Assembly (NCBI RefSeq): GCF_024609265.1
Contig: NZ_JANHMP010000003.1
Span: 113,497-177,496, forward strand
Direction: 5' to 3'
Length of the DNA: 64,000 bases
Source: Geothrix campi
GTDB lineage: Bacteria; Acidobacteriota; Holophagae; Holophagales; Holophagaceae
This document shows, piece after piece, positions 44,648 to 53,624 of the stretch. The position numbers and the translations under genes were made by a program. Numbering within the stretch: the first letter of the stretch is position 1; the number at the start of each line of letters is the position of its first letter. Under the pieces are notes generated by a model. That model saw nothing but the letters and a program-made list of their open reading frames with translations. It did not search any database and was not told where the DNA came from.

Positions 44648-45562
44648 ATGACCTGGAAACGCGACCCCCGGACCTGGCTGGCAATCGCCGGCGTACTGCT
44701 GCTGTGGTCCTCGGCCTTCGCGGGTATCCGGGCCGGCCTGCGGATCACGCCGGCGGGCCTGCCGGCCGTGGACGGGTACGGTCCCGGCGAGCTGGCCCTG
44801 CTGCGCTTCGGCACAGCCTCCGTCGTCCTGGCCCTGTATGCCCTGGCCACGCGGATGCGGCTGCCGGAGCGGCGTGACCTGCCCATGATCGCCCTGGCGG
44901 GCTTCCTGGGCATCAGCGTCTACCATGTGGCTCTCAATTTCGGGGAGCTGACGGTCCAGGCGGGCGCCGCCTCCCTGCTCATCGCTGCCGGCCCCGTGTT
45001 CACCGCCCTGCTCTCGGCCCTCTTCCTGGGCGAGCGCCTCACCCGCCTCGGCTGGGGCGGGATCCTGGTGGCCTTCACCGGCGTAGCCCTCATCGCACTC
45101 AGCAGCGGCCGGGGCCTGCGCTTCACGCCCGGCGCCCTGCTCATCCTGCTGTCCGCCGCCGTGGCCGCGGTCTATTCCATCCTGTCCAAGCGGAGCTTCC
45201 GCCGCCATTCCGCGCTCGCCTTCACCTGCTACTCCATCTGGGCGGGCACCCTGCCCATGCTCGTCTTCCTGCCGGGCCTGGTCCACCGGTTGCCCGCGGC
45301 CGCGCCCTCGGCGACCGCCGCCGTGGTCTACCTGGGCGTCTTCCCCGGGGCCATCGCCTACGTGCTGTGGAACCTCGCCCTCTCCCGCATGCCCGCCTCC
45401 CTGCTCTCCAGCTTCCTCTACCTCTCGCCGGTGCTGGCCAGCCTCATCGCCTGGGTGTGGCTCAGCGAGGTGCCCTCCCTGCTCACCATCCTGGGCGGCG
45501 CCATCGCCATCCTGGGCGTCATCCTCGTGCAGACGAAGGGGTACCGCCCCGCCGCGGGGTGA
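44648..45562 (+). CDS. EamA/DMT-superfamily transporter
   Basis: The 304-residue membrane protein has ten hydrophobic segments in two EamA halves, with characteristic stretches LWSSAFAGIRAGLRITPAG, LNFGELTVQAGAASLLIAAG, SALFLGERLTRLGWGGI and YLSPVLASLIAWVWLSEVPS. The family exports or takes up small metabolites; the substrate cannot be predicted. It begins 9 bp after rdgB and is probably in the same operon. Confidence 0.88.
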   Translation: MTWKRDPRTWLAIAGVLLLWSSAFAGIRAGLRITPAGLPAVDGYGPGELALLRFGTASVVLALYALATRMRLPERRDLPMIALAGFLGISVYHVALNFGELTVQAGAASLLIAAGPVFTALLSALFLGERLTRLGWGGILVAFTGVALIALSSGRGLRFTPGALLILLSAAVAAVYSILSKRSFRRHSALAFTCYSIWAGTLPMLVFLPGLVHRLPAAAPSATAAVVYLGVFPGAIAYVLWNLALSRMPASLLSSFLYLSPVLASLIAWVWLSEVPSLLTILGGAIAILGVILVQTKGYRPAAG

Positions 45563-45583
45563 TCCGGCCCGGTCAGGCGAGGC

Positions 45584-46567
45584 TCAGGGCGCGGTCTGCG
45601 GCAGCCCGGCCAGGGCCTTCAGTGCCGCCCGCGCCTCCGCCTCGGCCCGCGCGGGCGGCCAGGCGGCCATCTCCTGCAGGGAGCGGGTCCGCGAAAGGTG
45701 GCGGACCACCTGTAGTCCCAGCCAATACCCCGTCCGGTCCAGCAGATCGCCGTGGATCCCGGCCGGCGAGGCATTGAACCACCGGCGGAAGGCCTCCGGA
45801 TGTCCCGGGTCGGCCGCCAACCGGTCGGCATCCGCGAGAAAGCGTCGGCTGAGCTCGGGCAGGCGGTCCAGGGGCAGCGTCCCCAGGTCCTCCTGGAGCA
45901 GCCATTGGCCCTCCGTGCGGTTGGGGACCAGGGTCGCGCTGACGAAGGTGGCCATCCCCTCGGCGAAGAGGGGCAGCAGCAGCGTGGCCCCGGGCATCAC
46001 CCCGTCGTTGAGCACCCCGGCGCGGCGGGCATGGTAGAGGTGGAACAGCTCGTGGGGCAGGAGGACGCCAAGGTCGGCGTCTTCGAGGGCCAGCGAATCC
46101 ACCGCCAGCAGCAGCACCGGGGCGCCGTCCGGTCCCACGGCGCTCTTGGCGTCGAAGCCGGGAGCCAGCACCAGGTGGATCGCCGGGTGGACGGGTGCCT
46201 CGGGGAAGAGGGCCTTGAACCGGGCCAGCGTGCCGGGGATCGCCTCCTCAAGCGCCCGCTCCTCCGCCGGGATCCGGGTCGCGAGACGCCGGTAGGCGGC
46301 GAACCGCTGCCGGAGCAGCCGGGCCTTTCGGGCTCCCCCGTCTGGATGATCCCGCGTCTCCCAGACGGCCGCCTCGTAGAGGGCCTGGCGCGGCACTTCG
46401 ACGATCCGGTTCCAGAGCGCCACTTGAGCGTCGAAGGGCTGCCCCTCGGCCCGGGACCAGAACGCTTCGAAGGCCACCGTCGCGGAAGCCGCAGTGGATT
46501 CACCCGCCAGGGGCGCGCCTGCGAGTGCCGGGGCCAGGAGAACGGCCGTCAGCGCCCGGCGGATCAT
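45584..46567 (-). CDS. Secreted HExxH zinc-metallopeptidase-like protein
   Basis: The 327-residue protein has a signal peptide (MIRRALTAVLLAPALAGAPL) and a gluzincin-type zinc site: HELFH at 172-176 and a glutamate in LFAEGMATFVS (Glu203) as third ligand. Nothing else identifies the family; it recalls DUF2268/DUF5700-like Zn proteins. It is the last gene of a four-gene overlapping operon, sharing ATGA with the M23 peptidase gene. Confidence 0.7.
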   Translation of the reverse strand: MIRRALTAVLLAPALAGAPLAGESTAASATVAFEAFWSRAEGQPFDAQVALWNRIVEVPRQALYEAAVWETRDHPDGGARKARLLRQRFAAYRRLATRIPAEERALEEAIPGTLARFKALFPEAPVHPAIHLVLAPGFDAKSAVGPDGAPVLLLAVDSLALEDADLGVLLPHELFHLYHARRAGVLNDGVMPGATLLLPLFAEGMATFVSATLVPNRTEGQWLLQEDLGTLPLDRLPELSRRFLADADRLAADPGHPEAFRRWFNASPAGIHGDLLDRTGYWLGLQVVRHLSRTRSLQEMAAWPPARAEAEARAALKALAGLPQTAP

Positions 46568-47394
46568 CGCGGTCCCAGGAAGAGCCGCGGATCCACCCGG
46601 GCGTTGTTGAGGCTGAGGGACCAGTGCAAGTGGGGGCCAGAGGCCCGACCGGTCATGCCGACCTCACCCACCAGGTCCCCGGCCTTCACCAGTTGTCCCT
46701 GTTTCACCGTGATCTTGGACAGGTGGCAAAGCAGGCTGACCACGCCTTCGCCGTGAGCGATGAACACCGCGTTGCCGCTATAGAAGAAGTCGCCCGTCAG
46801 AACGATGGTCCCCGCGGCGGGGGCCCGCACAGGCTCGCCCTGAGGTGCCCGGATGTCGAGGCCCGAGTGGGGTGATCGGGGTTCTCCGTTGAAGATCCGG
46901 CGCATGCCGAAGGAGGCCGTCAGCGCGCCGGGCACGGGGCGCTGGAATCCCAGGGTGGGGATCAGGCCCTCTGGCCAGGCCTTCCAGGCCGGTGCCATCA
47001 ACGCCTGCTCCCGGGCGATGCGCGCCTCGTCCTCCGCGTTGGGCGTCACCTTCCGCTGGTCCTTCAGGGTGATGCGCTGCTCGGGATACCGCTTGGGCTT
47101 GATGGTGAAGGAGACCGCATGGCCGTCCACTTCGATGGCGTCCTGGCCGAGCTTCGCACTCAGCGGGATGCCCACCACCGCCTGCCAGCCTCGGACGCCC
47201 CGCCGCACCAGCACCGGCTCTCCACGGTAGGTGACCGCGGGCGCCGCGCCCTTGCCCGGAATGGCGATGACCACCACACCTCCGGGAACCGGCGAGGGCT
47301 TGAAGGGAAGTGAGGTGGGCTCGGCGCCGATGAGCCCCTTCCCCACCACCGCCACCATCAGCAGGGCCGCCACGCGGCATCGGGCCAAGGTCAT
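46564..47394 (-). CDS. Secreted M23-family peptidase
   Basis: The 276-residue protein has an N-terminal signal (VAALLMVAVVGKGLIGA), a beta-rich middle part (residues 30-110) and a C-terminal LytM domain. The zinc site reads SPHSGLD (His176, Asp180) and GPHLHW (His255, His257), with LLCHLS contributing His224. Enzymes of this family cut peptidoglycan cross-bridges; all metal ligands are present, so it should be active. It overlaps the neighbouring genes on both sides by four bases. Confidence 0.9.
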   Translation of the reverse strand: MTLARCRVAALLMVAVVGKGLIGAEPTSLPFKPSPVPGGVVVIAIPGKGAAPAVTYRGEPVLVRRGVRGWQAVVGIPLSAKLGQDAIEVDGHAVSFTIKPKRYPEQRITLKDQRKVTPNAEDEARIAREQALMAPAWKAWPEGLIPTLGFQRPVPGALTASFGMRRIFNGEPRSPHSGLDIRAPQGEPVRAPAAGTIVLTGDFFYSGNAVFIAHGEGVVSLLCHLSKITVKQGQLVKAGDLVGEVGMTGRASGPHLHWSLSLNNARVDPRLFLGPR

Positions 47395-47837
47395 TCCGCA
47401 ACCCCAAGGGTTGGGGTCTCAGGATCAAACCCCGCCTCCCGCAACCGAACGGCCTCCTGGTAGGCCGCAAGCACGGCGGTCTTCACCTTGAAGTAGCCGC
47501 TGTCGGTGACCTTGGTGGCGAAGGTGGCGTTCACCACCACCGTAAACCCGCCGCCCTGGAAAGGCTGGATGGGCGCCACGAGGACCTGGCCAGGAAGGAT
47601 GGCGCCGGCGCTGTCTTCGCGCAGCTTCTGCAGCACCGCTTCGGACCAGGCCTGGAGGCGCGGGATGGCTTCCACTGCCTCGACCTCGGTTCCCGTCCGG
47701 ATGCGGCCGTAGAGGGTGAACTGGAGCCGCAGCTGCGGGGGATCGAAACCGTGGTTGAGGAAGCCGGCCATGGCCGCCACCTGCTGGAACTCCTTGAGCA
47801 GGGCCTGGAGTTTGGCGCTGGGGGCGGTGACGGGCAT
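47391..47837 (-). CDS. Conserved-looking protein of unknown function in the mtnP operon
   Basis: The 148-residue protein begins MPVTAPSAKLQALLKEFQQV and has no signal peptide, membrane segment or recognised motif. Coding is supported by overlaps on both sides: its ATG shares a base with the mtnP stop (TGATG), and its TGA overlaps the M23 start (ATGA). A beta-rich centre (PPQLRLQFTLYGRIRTGTEV and GGGFTVVVNATFATKV) is followed by an amphipathic helix. Confidence 0.65.
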   Translation of the reverse strand: MPVTAPSAKLQALLKEFQQVAAMAGFLNHGFDPPQLRLQFTLYGRIRTGTEVEAVEAIPRLQAWSEAVLQKLREDSAGAILPGQVLVAPIQPFQGGGFTVVVNATFATKVTDSGYFKVKTAVLAAYQEAVRLREAGFDPETPTLGVAE

Positions 47838-48709
47838 CAGCGGCCTCCGTATCCGTACTTGGCCACCAGCAGGTCGAGCCGCTTCCGGGCGTCCTCGGTC
47901 ACGGCCTCGGAGTCTGTGAAGAGGGCGGCCTTGAGGGCCTCGCCGCAGGCGCAGGTGCGAGGAGAGCCCGAGAGCTGGGGTACGGCTTTCCGGAGCAGGC
48001 GCTGGGCCTTGTCCACGTTGGCGTGCATGACCTCCAGCACCGAGGCGGCGTCCACGCCCTCCTCCTCCTCGCGCCAGGCATCGTAGTCCGTCACCAGGGC
48101 GATGCAGGCGTAACAGAGCTCGGCTTCGCGGGCCAGGCGGGCCTCGGTCACCTGGGTCATGCCGATGAGGTCCGCGCCCCAGCTCTGGTGTAGGCGGCTC
48201 TCGGCCCGAGTGGAGAAGGCCGGCCCCTCCATGCAGACGTAGGTGGCGCCGCCCTCGATGGGAATGGACAGAGCTTGTCCAGCCTTGAGCAGAATCGTGG
48301 TGGTGTGGGTGCAGACGGGTTCCGCAAAGCTCACATGGGCCACCAGGCCTTCGCCGAAGAAAGTGTCCTTGCGGTGGCGGGTCTTGTCGATGAACTGGCT
48401 CACGAGGCGCAGCTCGCCGGGCTTGTGGCGGGCCTGGAGGCTGCCCACGGCGGATACGGAGATGAGCCGCTCGACGCCCAGGGACTTCAGGGCCCAGAGG
48501 TTCGCGCGGTAGTTCACTTCGCTGGGCGTGAAGCGGTGGCCCTCGCCGTGGCGGGCCAGGAAGGCCACAGGGGTGCCATCCAGGGTGCCCAGGTGCACGG
48601 GGCCCGAGGGTGCGCCGAAGGGCGTCTGCACCAGCTCCGTCCGTTCCAGGGACAGGCCCTCCATCCGGTAGAGTCCACTGCCGCCGATGATGCCGATGGG
48701 TGCTCGCAT
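47837..48709 (-). CDS. mtnP: S-methyl-5'-thioadenosine phosphorylase
   Basis: The 290-residue enzyme cleaves methylthioadenosine to adenine and methylthioribose-1-phosphate. It starts MRAPIGIIGGSGLYRMEGLS and has FLARHGEGHRFTPSEVNYRAN, ISVSAVGSL, YVCMEGPAFSTRAES and LVTDYDAWRE, all marks of the MTAP/PNP type II family. ATG at 48709 is the family start; the long frame to 48859 would run into the cobalamin riboswitch on the other strand. It is first in the operon leading to two secreted peptidases. Confidence 0.93.
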   Translation of the reverse strand: MRAPIGIIGGSGLYRMEGLSLERTELVQTPFGAPSGPVHLGTLDGTPVAFLARHGEGHRFTPSEVNYRANLWALKSLGVERLISVSAVGSLQARHKPGELRLVSQFIDKTRHRKDTFFGEGLVAHVSFAEPVCTHTTTILLKAGQALSIPIEGGATYVCMEGPAFSTRAESRLHQSWGADLIGMTQVTEARLAREAELCYACIALVTDYDAWREEEEGVDAASVLEVMHANVDKAQRLLRKAVPQLSGSPRTCACGEALKAALFTDSEAVTEDARKRLDLLVAKYGYGGR

Positions 48710-48769
48710 GCGGCCATTGTACTTGCACCCGCTCCCGGTGCCGTGTTTCCCTGGGGTTCTGACAATTTC

Positions 48770-48942
48770 GTGCTGGATGCACGGGAAGCAGGTGAGACTC
48801 CTGCGCTGCCCCGCAACGGTATGCACCACGCCAACACCCCACCCGGCGTGAGACCTCAAGTCCGAGTCACTGGGATCGTCCCGGGAAGGCTCGGAGGGAG
48901 CTGAAAGGCCCCTGTCGCGTGTGAGCCCGGAGACCGGTCCCG
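48770..48942 (+). ncRNA. Cobalamin (B12) riboswitch
   Basis: The conserved parts occur in order: GGGAAGCAGGTGAGACTCC, then GCTGCCCCGCAACGGTATGC, CACTGG, GGGAAGGC, and the B12 box GAGCCCGGAGACCGGTCC ending near 48942. This is the established aptamer that binds adenosyl- or other cobalamins. The btuB start lies 92 bp downstream; GGAGG and ATG there could be sequestered by the CCTCCGGGGATCC stretch, so control of translation is possible. No U-run terminator is seen between. Confidence 0.96.
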
Positions 48943-49034
48943 CACCTCACCCCCCGTCGTGGGAACGGGCTGGGCCATGGTTTCCCACCTCCGGGGATCC
49001 GCCCAGCCGCCGCGACGTCATGCGTGGAGGCATG

Positions 49035-51083
49035 ATGGGTTCTGCCCGTAATCTCTTCTCCCTGGCGGCCATGTCCGCCGTTCTCTCCCAGGTGGCGCCA
49101 AACGCCCTGGCCGCGGCCGAAGCCGACCGCAAGCCCGCCGAGGCCACTGTCACCGTCAGCGCCGAAGCCCAGCCCGTGGAGGTCGTCCGCACACCGGCCC
49201 CCGTGCGCATCATCGAGGCCGAGGAACTGGCCCGCCTGGGCAGCCGCACCCTGGCGGATCTGCTGGAGGTCCTCCAGCCCGGCGCGGTCATGGGCACCGG
49301 CGGCACGGGCAAGCAGGCCTCGGCCTTCCTCAACGGCACCCTCAGCCGCAACGTGGTGATCCTGCTGGACGGCCTGCGCCTGAACGATCCCACCGCCCTC
49401 AGCCCCGACCTGGGGGCCCTCAGCCTCGTGGGCATCGAGCGCGTGGAGTTGATCCTCGGCCCCTCCTCGGTCCTCTACGGCAGCGACGCCATCGGCGGCG
49501 TCATCGCGCTCACCAGCGTAGGCCGGGGCGCCAAGGGTTCCCATGGCCAAGTGGGCATGAAGGTGGGCACAGACGGCCTGCTCGGCGGCACCGCACAGGT
49601 CCAGATCACGGGGCCCCGTGGCTGGATAGCCGCCGGTGGCGAGGCGCAGAAGCAGGAAAGTGGCTTCCCCGATGACGCCTTCCGCCAGGCCGGGGGCTTC
49701 CTTCGGATGGGTACGAAACTGGGCGGGGCTGAGGTGACGGCCTTCTACCGCAACAGCGGCCAGACGGCGACCACCCCCTTCACCACCTTGGGCTTTCCAG
49801 CGGTGCGAGCCTACGGGCCCCAGCGCGAGATGCGCGCCCGCCAGGAGAGCTGGGGGGCCGGCCTGCGCTGGACCCTGGCGCCCACCCTGTCGCTGGAGAA
49901 CACCCTCCAGGCCCTGGAGGGGAACACGGGCGATCCCAGCGGGCCCCACCGGGAGCAGACGGACCGGGACTTCCGCCGAGTGGAGGACCAGCTCACCCTG
50001 CACTGGACGCCGGCGCCCGCCCTCCGCCTCTCGGGCCGCCTGGAGGGCCGCGTGGACACGGCCCACGCCCGGAACTACTACGACCCGAACACCTACGCCG
50101 CCATTCCCTACCGGGGCGAGGGGCACGACCTGGCCGGGGCCCTGGAGTTGCGCTGGACCCTCGTCGAGGGCCTGGACTGGGTGGCGGGCCTGCGCCGCGA
50201 CGCCGGCCACCGGGACCTCACCCGCACCGACACCGGGCTGCGCAGCCGCGCCGGGAGCGCGGAAGCGGGCACCTGGCGCACGGGCCTCAACTGGCGGCTC
50301 GCACCCGAGCTGCGCCTCTACGCCAGCGCGGGCCAGGGCTTCCGCATGCCCAACACCACCGAGTTCAGCCTCAACGCCCAGGCGGGAAGCCAGGATGGCC
50401 GGGCCTACCCGATCCTCCCCGAGCGCAGCCGCACCCTCCAGATCGGCGCCACGGGCCAGTTCGCGGGTCACTGGGAGTACCGACTGGAGGCCCAGCGCAC
50501 CCGCGTCTCCGACCTGCTGGCTTACGTCTACGACACCAGCTTTGCCTTTCCGCCCCTGTTCACCTCCCACTACGCGAACCAGGGCTCCATCCAGGCCCAG
50601 AGCCTCGAAGGTGCCCTCGGCTGGCGCGGCGGCGAGGATGTCGCCTTCGGCTGGGACCTGATCCTGCGCAGCCAGGAGACACGCGACCTGGACCACAACA
50701 CGGATGCCGACCGCTTCGGCCAGCAGAACTCCGCCATCCTGCGACACCCCTTCTTCACCGCCGCGGTGGCGGGCTTCGTCCAGACGAAGATCTGGCGCGC
50801 CGACGTGCGCCTCGCCCGGATCGGGTCGCGCTATGACCTGAACGACACCACCTACGAGGTCATCAGCACCCGCAAGCCCTACCACGACCTCAGTGCAGGC
50901 CTCTCCTGCGAGCCCGTGCAGCACCTCGTCCTGGCTCTCCGCGGCGAGCACCTGCTCCAGCGGAAACAGACGGTCCAGGATTGGCTCAGCGGCCGCTACG
51001 ATCAGGAGGGCGATGCCAGCCTGGTCTACGGCTTCCCCGCCCCCGGCCCGCGCTGGACCCTGGCCGCGACCTGGAGATGGTGA
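49035..51083 (+). CDS. btuB: TonB-dependent outer-membrane cobalamin receptor
   Basis: From the ATG at 49035 the protein is 682 residues, with ATG alternatives at 49032 and 49020. It has a signal peptide (MGSARNLFSLAAMSAVLSQV), a plug domain (about 40-150: VRIIEAEELARLGSRTLADL, VILLDGLRLNDPTA and VLYGSDAIGGVIALTS) and a beta-barrel ending WTLAATWRW, with the terminal aromatic of outer-membrane proteins. The riboswitch and following btuFCD genes identify it as a vitamin B12 receptor. Its stop shares a base with the btuF start. Confidence 0.92.
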   Translation: MGSARNLFSLAAMSAVLSQVAPNALAAAEADRKPAEATVTVSAEAQPVEVVRTPAPVRIIEAEELARLGSRTLADLLEVLQPGAVMGTGGTGKQASAFLNGTLSRNVVILLDGLRLNDPTALSPDLGALSLVGIERVELILGPSSVLYGSDAIGGVIALTSVGRGAKGSHGQVGMKVGTDGLLGGTAQVQITGPRGWIAAGGEAQKQESGFPDDAFRQAGGFLRMGTKLGGAEVTAFYRNSGQTATTPFTTLGFPAVRAYGPQREMRARQESWGAGLRWTLAPTLSLENTLQALEGNTGDPSGPHREQTDRDFRRVEDQLTLHWTPAPALRLSGRLEGRVDTAHARNYYDPNTYAAIPYRGEGHDLAGALELRWTLVEGLDWVAGLRRDAGHRDLTRTDTGLRSRAGSAEAGTWRTGLNWRLAPELRLYASAGQGFRMPNTTEFSLNAQAGSQDGRAYPILPERSRTLQIGATGQFAGHWEYRLEAQRTRVSDLLAYVYDTSFAFPPLFTSHYANQGSIQAQSLEGALGWRGGEDVAFGWDLILRSQETRDLDHNTDADRFGQQNSAILRHPFFTAAVAGFVQTKIWRADVRLARIGSRYDLNDTTYEVISTRKPYHDLSAGLSCEPVQHLVLALRGEHLLQRKQTVQDWLSGRYDQEGDASLVYGFPAPGPRWTLAATWRW

Positions 51084-51922
51084 TGCGACGTTGGCTTGCC
51101 TTCCTGCTGCTGCTGGCCGCGCTGCCCCTGCTCGCCGCGCGGCCGCAGCGGGTGGTGAGCCAGGCCGTGGGCACGGACGAGCTGCTGCTGGCCCTCGCGG
51201 ATCCCGGCCAGATCGCCGCCCTGAGCCACATCGGCCAGGACGCGCGGTTCAGCGTCGTGGCCGCCGAGGCGAAGCGGTTCCCCGCCCTCAAGGACAGCGA
51301 CGCGGAAAGCGTGCTGCGCTTCCGGCCCGATCTGGTGCTGGCCGCCAGCTTCACCCGCCCCGAGACCCTGGCCCTGCTCCGGCGGGCCGGGGTCCGGCTG
51401 GTGGTGCTCGACCGCTTCGACTCGCTGGAGGATGTCTACGCCAGCCTCCGCATCCTGGGCCGCGAGCTGGGCCAAGAGGCCCGGGCCGAGGCCCTCATCG
51501 CCCAGTGCCACGCCCGGGTGCAGGCCCTCGCGGAGCGCCTCAGGGGCGCCCGCCCCGTCCGGGTGCTCACGGCCGGGGCCTACCCCTTCACCGCCGGCTC
51601 CGGCACCACCTTCCAGGATCTCTGTGATCACTCCGGGGCGGTGAACGTGGCGGCCGAGGCTGGCCTCAAGGGCCACGCGCCCACGCCTTCGGAGAAATTG
51701 CTCACCTGGAACGCCGAGGTGCTGGTGATCTCCGGAGACCGGCCCGACGCGTCGGACACCCGCGCCCGCCTGGCCGAGATCCCCCACTACCGCGTCCTGC
51801 CCGCCTTCAAGGCCGGGCGCTTCGCGGTCATTCCCGGCGCCCTCATGTCTAGCGTCTCCCACCACCGCATCGACGCCTACGAACTGCTGGCCCGGGCCCT
51901 GCATCCCGAGCGGTTCCGGTGA
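51083..51922 (+). CDS. btuF: Cobalamin-binding periplasmic protein
   Basis: The 279-residue protein begins MRRWLAFLLLLAALPLLAA, a signal peptide, and continues as a class III (helical-backbone) binding protein: RVVSQAVGTDELLLALADP, ALKDSDAESVLRFRPDLVLA and VLDRFDSLEDVYASLRILG. It captures the vitamin and delivers it to BtuCD. GGAG six bases before ATG 51083 supports the start. It overlaps btuB by one base and btuC by four. Confidence 0.9.
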   Translation: MRRWLAFLLLLAALPLLAARPQRVVSQAVGTDELLLALADPGQIAALSHIGQDARFSVVAAEAKRFPALKDSDAESVLRFRPDLVLAASFTRPETLALLRRAGVRLVVLDRFDSLEDVYASLRILGRELGQEARAEALIAQCHARVQALAERLRGARPVRVLTAGAYPFTAGSGTTFQDLCDHSGAVNVAAEAGLKGHAPTPSEKLLTWNAEVLVISGDRPDASDTRARLAEIPHYRVLPAFKAGRFAVIPGALMSSVSHHRIDAYELLARALHPERFR

Positions 51923-52905
51923 AGCCGCGCACCGCCGTCCCCATCCTGCTCGGCCTGCTCGTGCTGGCCTTCCTGGCCTCGCTGGCCTTCGGCGAACTGA
52001 GGCTGAGCTTCGGCCAGGTGATCGGGGCCCTGGCGGGTCGCGGGGACGACATCGCCCGCACGGTGGTGCGGGACTTCCGCCTGCCCCGGGCCCTGGTGGG
52101 CATGGCCGCCGGTGCGGCCCTGGGCGCCAGCGGCGTGGTCATGCAGGCCTTCTTCCGCAATCCACTCGCCAGTCCCGGCCTGCTGGGCGTGAGCAGCGGC
52201 GGCGCCCTGGGGGCCGTGGCCGTGCTGGCCCTGGCCCCCGCCACGGGCTTCGCCGCCGCCACCCTCTGGGCCCTGCCCGTGGCCTCCATCCTGGGGGCCT
52301 TCGGTGCCACCGGCGCGGTGCTGATGCTGGCCCAGCGCGGGGCCGGCACGGAGCGGCTGCTGCTCTCCGGCGTCGCCCTCAACGCGCTGCTGGGCGCGGG
52401 TACCAGCTTCCTGCTCACCACGACGGCGGGCCACTTCGAAGTGAACGCCCAGATCCTCTTCTGGCTCATGGGCGGCCTGGAGAGCCGCAGCTGGGAGCAC
52501 GTGTGGATGGGCGTGCCCACCATCCTCGTGACCTGCCTGTTGCTGTTGCCCCTGGGCCGGGCCATGGACCTGCTGAGCCTGGGCGAACAGAGCGCCCAGA
52601 GCCTGGGCGTGGATGTGCGGCGCCTCCGGCGCCAACTCATCGTCCTCTCCACCATCCTCACGGCCCTGGCCACAGCCGTGGGCGGCATCATCGGCTTCGT
52701 GGGCCTGGTGGTACCCCACATCCTCCGGATCGCCTTCGGCCCGGACCACCGGCGCCTGCTGCCCTACTCCATGCTGGGCGGTGCGGCCTTCCTCCTGGCC
52801 TGCGACCTTGTCACCCGCACCTTCCCCCTCGGCTTGCGGCTGGGCGTTGTCACCTCCCTCATCGGCGGCCCCTTCTTCCTCTGGCTCCTGCGGAGGCCGC
52901 GATGA
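51919..52905 (+). CDS. btuC: Cobalamin ABC transporter permease
   Basis: The 328-residue membrane protein starts at a GTG overlapping the btuF stop (GTGA). It has about ten membrane segments and the FecCD/BtuC signatures LPRALVGMAAGAALGASGVV, MQAFFRNPLASPGLLGVSSG and GFVGLVVPHILRIAFGPDHR, where the latter forms the coupling helix to the ATPase. It forms the channel of the transporter as a homodimer. Its stop overlaps the btuD start. Confidence 0.95.
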   Translation: MKPRTAVPILLGLLVLAFLASLAFGELRLSFGQVIGALAGRGDDIARTVVRDFRLPRALVGMAAGAALGASGVVMQAFFRNPLASPGLLGVSSGGALGAVAVLALAPATGFAAATLWALPVASILGAFGATGAVLMLAQRGAGTERLLLSGVALNALLGAGTSFLLTTTAGHFEVNAQILFWLMGGLESRSWEHVWMGVPTILVTCLLLLPLGRAMDLLSLGEQSAQSLGVDVRRLRRQLIVLSTILTALATAVGGIIGFVGLVVPHILRIAFGPDHRRLLPYSMLGGAAFLLACDLVTRTFPLGLRLGVVTSLIGGPFFLWLLRRPR

Positions 52906-53624
52906 CCATCGCCCTCCACGCGTCTGGCTTGTCCGTGCCCGGCCGCCTCGAGGCCGTGTCGCTGGATCTGGGTCCGGGCGAGCTGGTGGCGATGGTGGGC
53001 CCCAACGGGGCCGGCAAATCCACGCTGATCCAGGCGCTGGCGGGGCTGCTGCCCGCCCACGGGACGGTCCAGTGGAATGGACAAGCGCTGTCGCACATAC
53101 CCATGGCTGAACGCGGGCGGCTCCTGGCCTGGGTGGGCCAGGAGGCCCACTTCGAGTTCGCCTTCCCGGTGCGGGAGGTGGTGGCCCAGGGCCGGTACGC
53201 CTGGGGCGACGATTGCTCGGGCGTGGCCGAGGCCATGACGGAGCTGGATCTCACCTTTCTCGCGGATCGCCCCGCCACGCGGCTGTCCGGCGGCGAGCGC
53301 CATCGCGTGGGGCTGGCCCGGGCCCTGGCCACCCAAGCTCCCATCCAGCTGTGGGATGAACCCGTGGCCCAGCTGGACGTGCGCCATGCGCTCGAGGTGA
53401 TGCGCCTGGCCCGGCGCCTGGCGGACCAGGGCGGCATCGTGGTGGTGAGCCTCCACGATCTGCGGGCGGCCTACCGCTTCGATCGCGTGCTGGTGCTGGA
53501 CCGCGGTCGTCTCGTGGGCAACGGCCCGCCCCATGAGGTCCTCACCGCCGGGCTCATCCGCCAGGTCTTCCGCGTGGAAGCCACCTTCGTGGAGAGCCTG
53601 GTGCCGGAACTGCCGGGCGATTAA
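52902..53624 (+). CDS. btuD: Cobalamin ABC transporter ATPase
   Basis: The 240-residue ATP-binding subunit has Walker A GPNGAGKST (33-41), the signature LSGGE (128-132), Walker B LWDEP (150-154) and an H-loop SLHD. It is the last gene of the riboswitch-controlled btuBFCD operon. The ATG at 52902 overlaps the btuC stop; the longer frame from 52503 lies inside btuC. Its TAA stop lies in a TTAA that also gives the stop of the convergent antiporter gene. Confidence 0.93.
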   Translation: MTIALHASGLSVPGRLEAVSLDLGPGELVAMVGPNGAGKSTLIQALAGLLPAHGTVQWNGQALSHIPMAERGRLLAWVGQEAHFEFAFPVREVVAQGRYAWGDDCSGVAEAMTELDLTFLADRPATRLSGGERHRVGLARALATQAPIQLWDEPVAQLDVRHALEVMRLARRLADQGGIVVVSLHDLRAAYRFDRVLVLDRGRLVGNGPPHEVLTAGLIRQVFRVEATFVESLVPELPGD

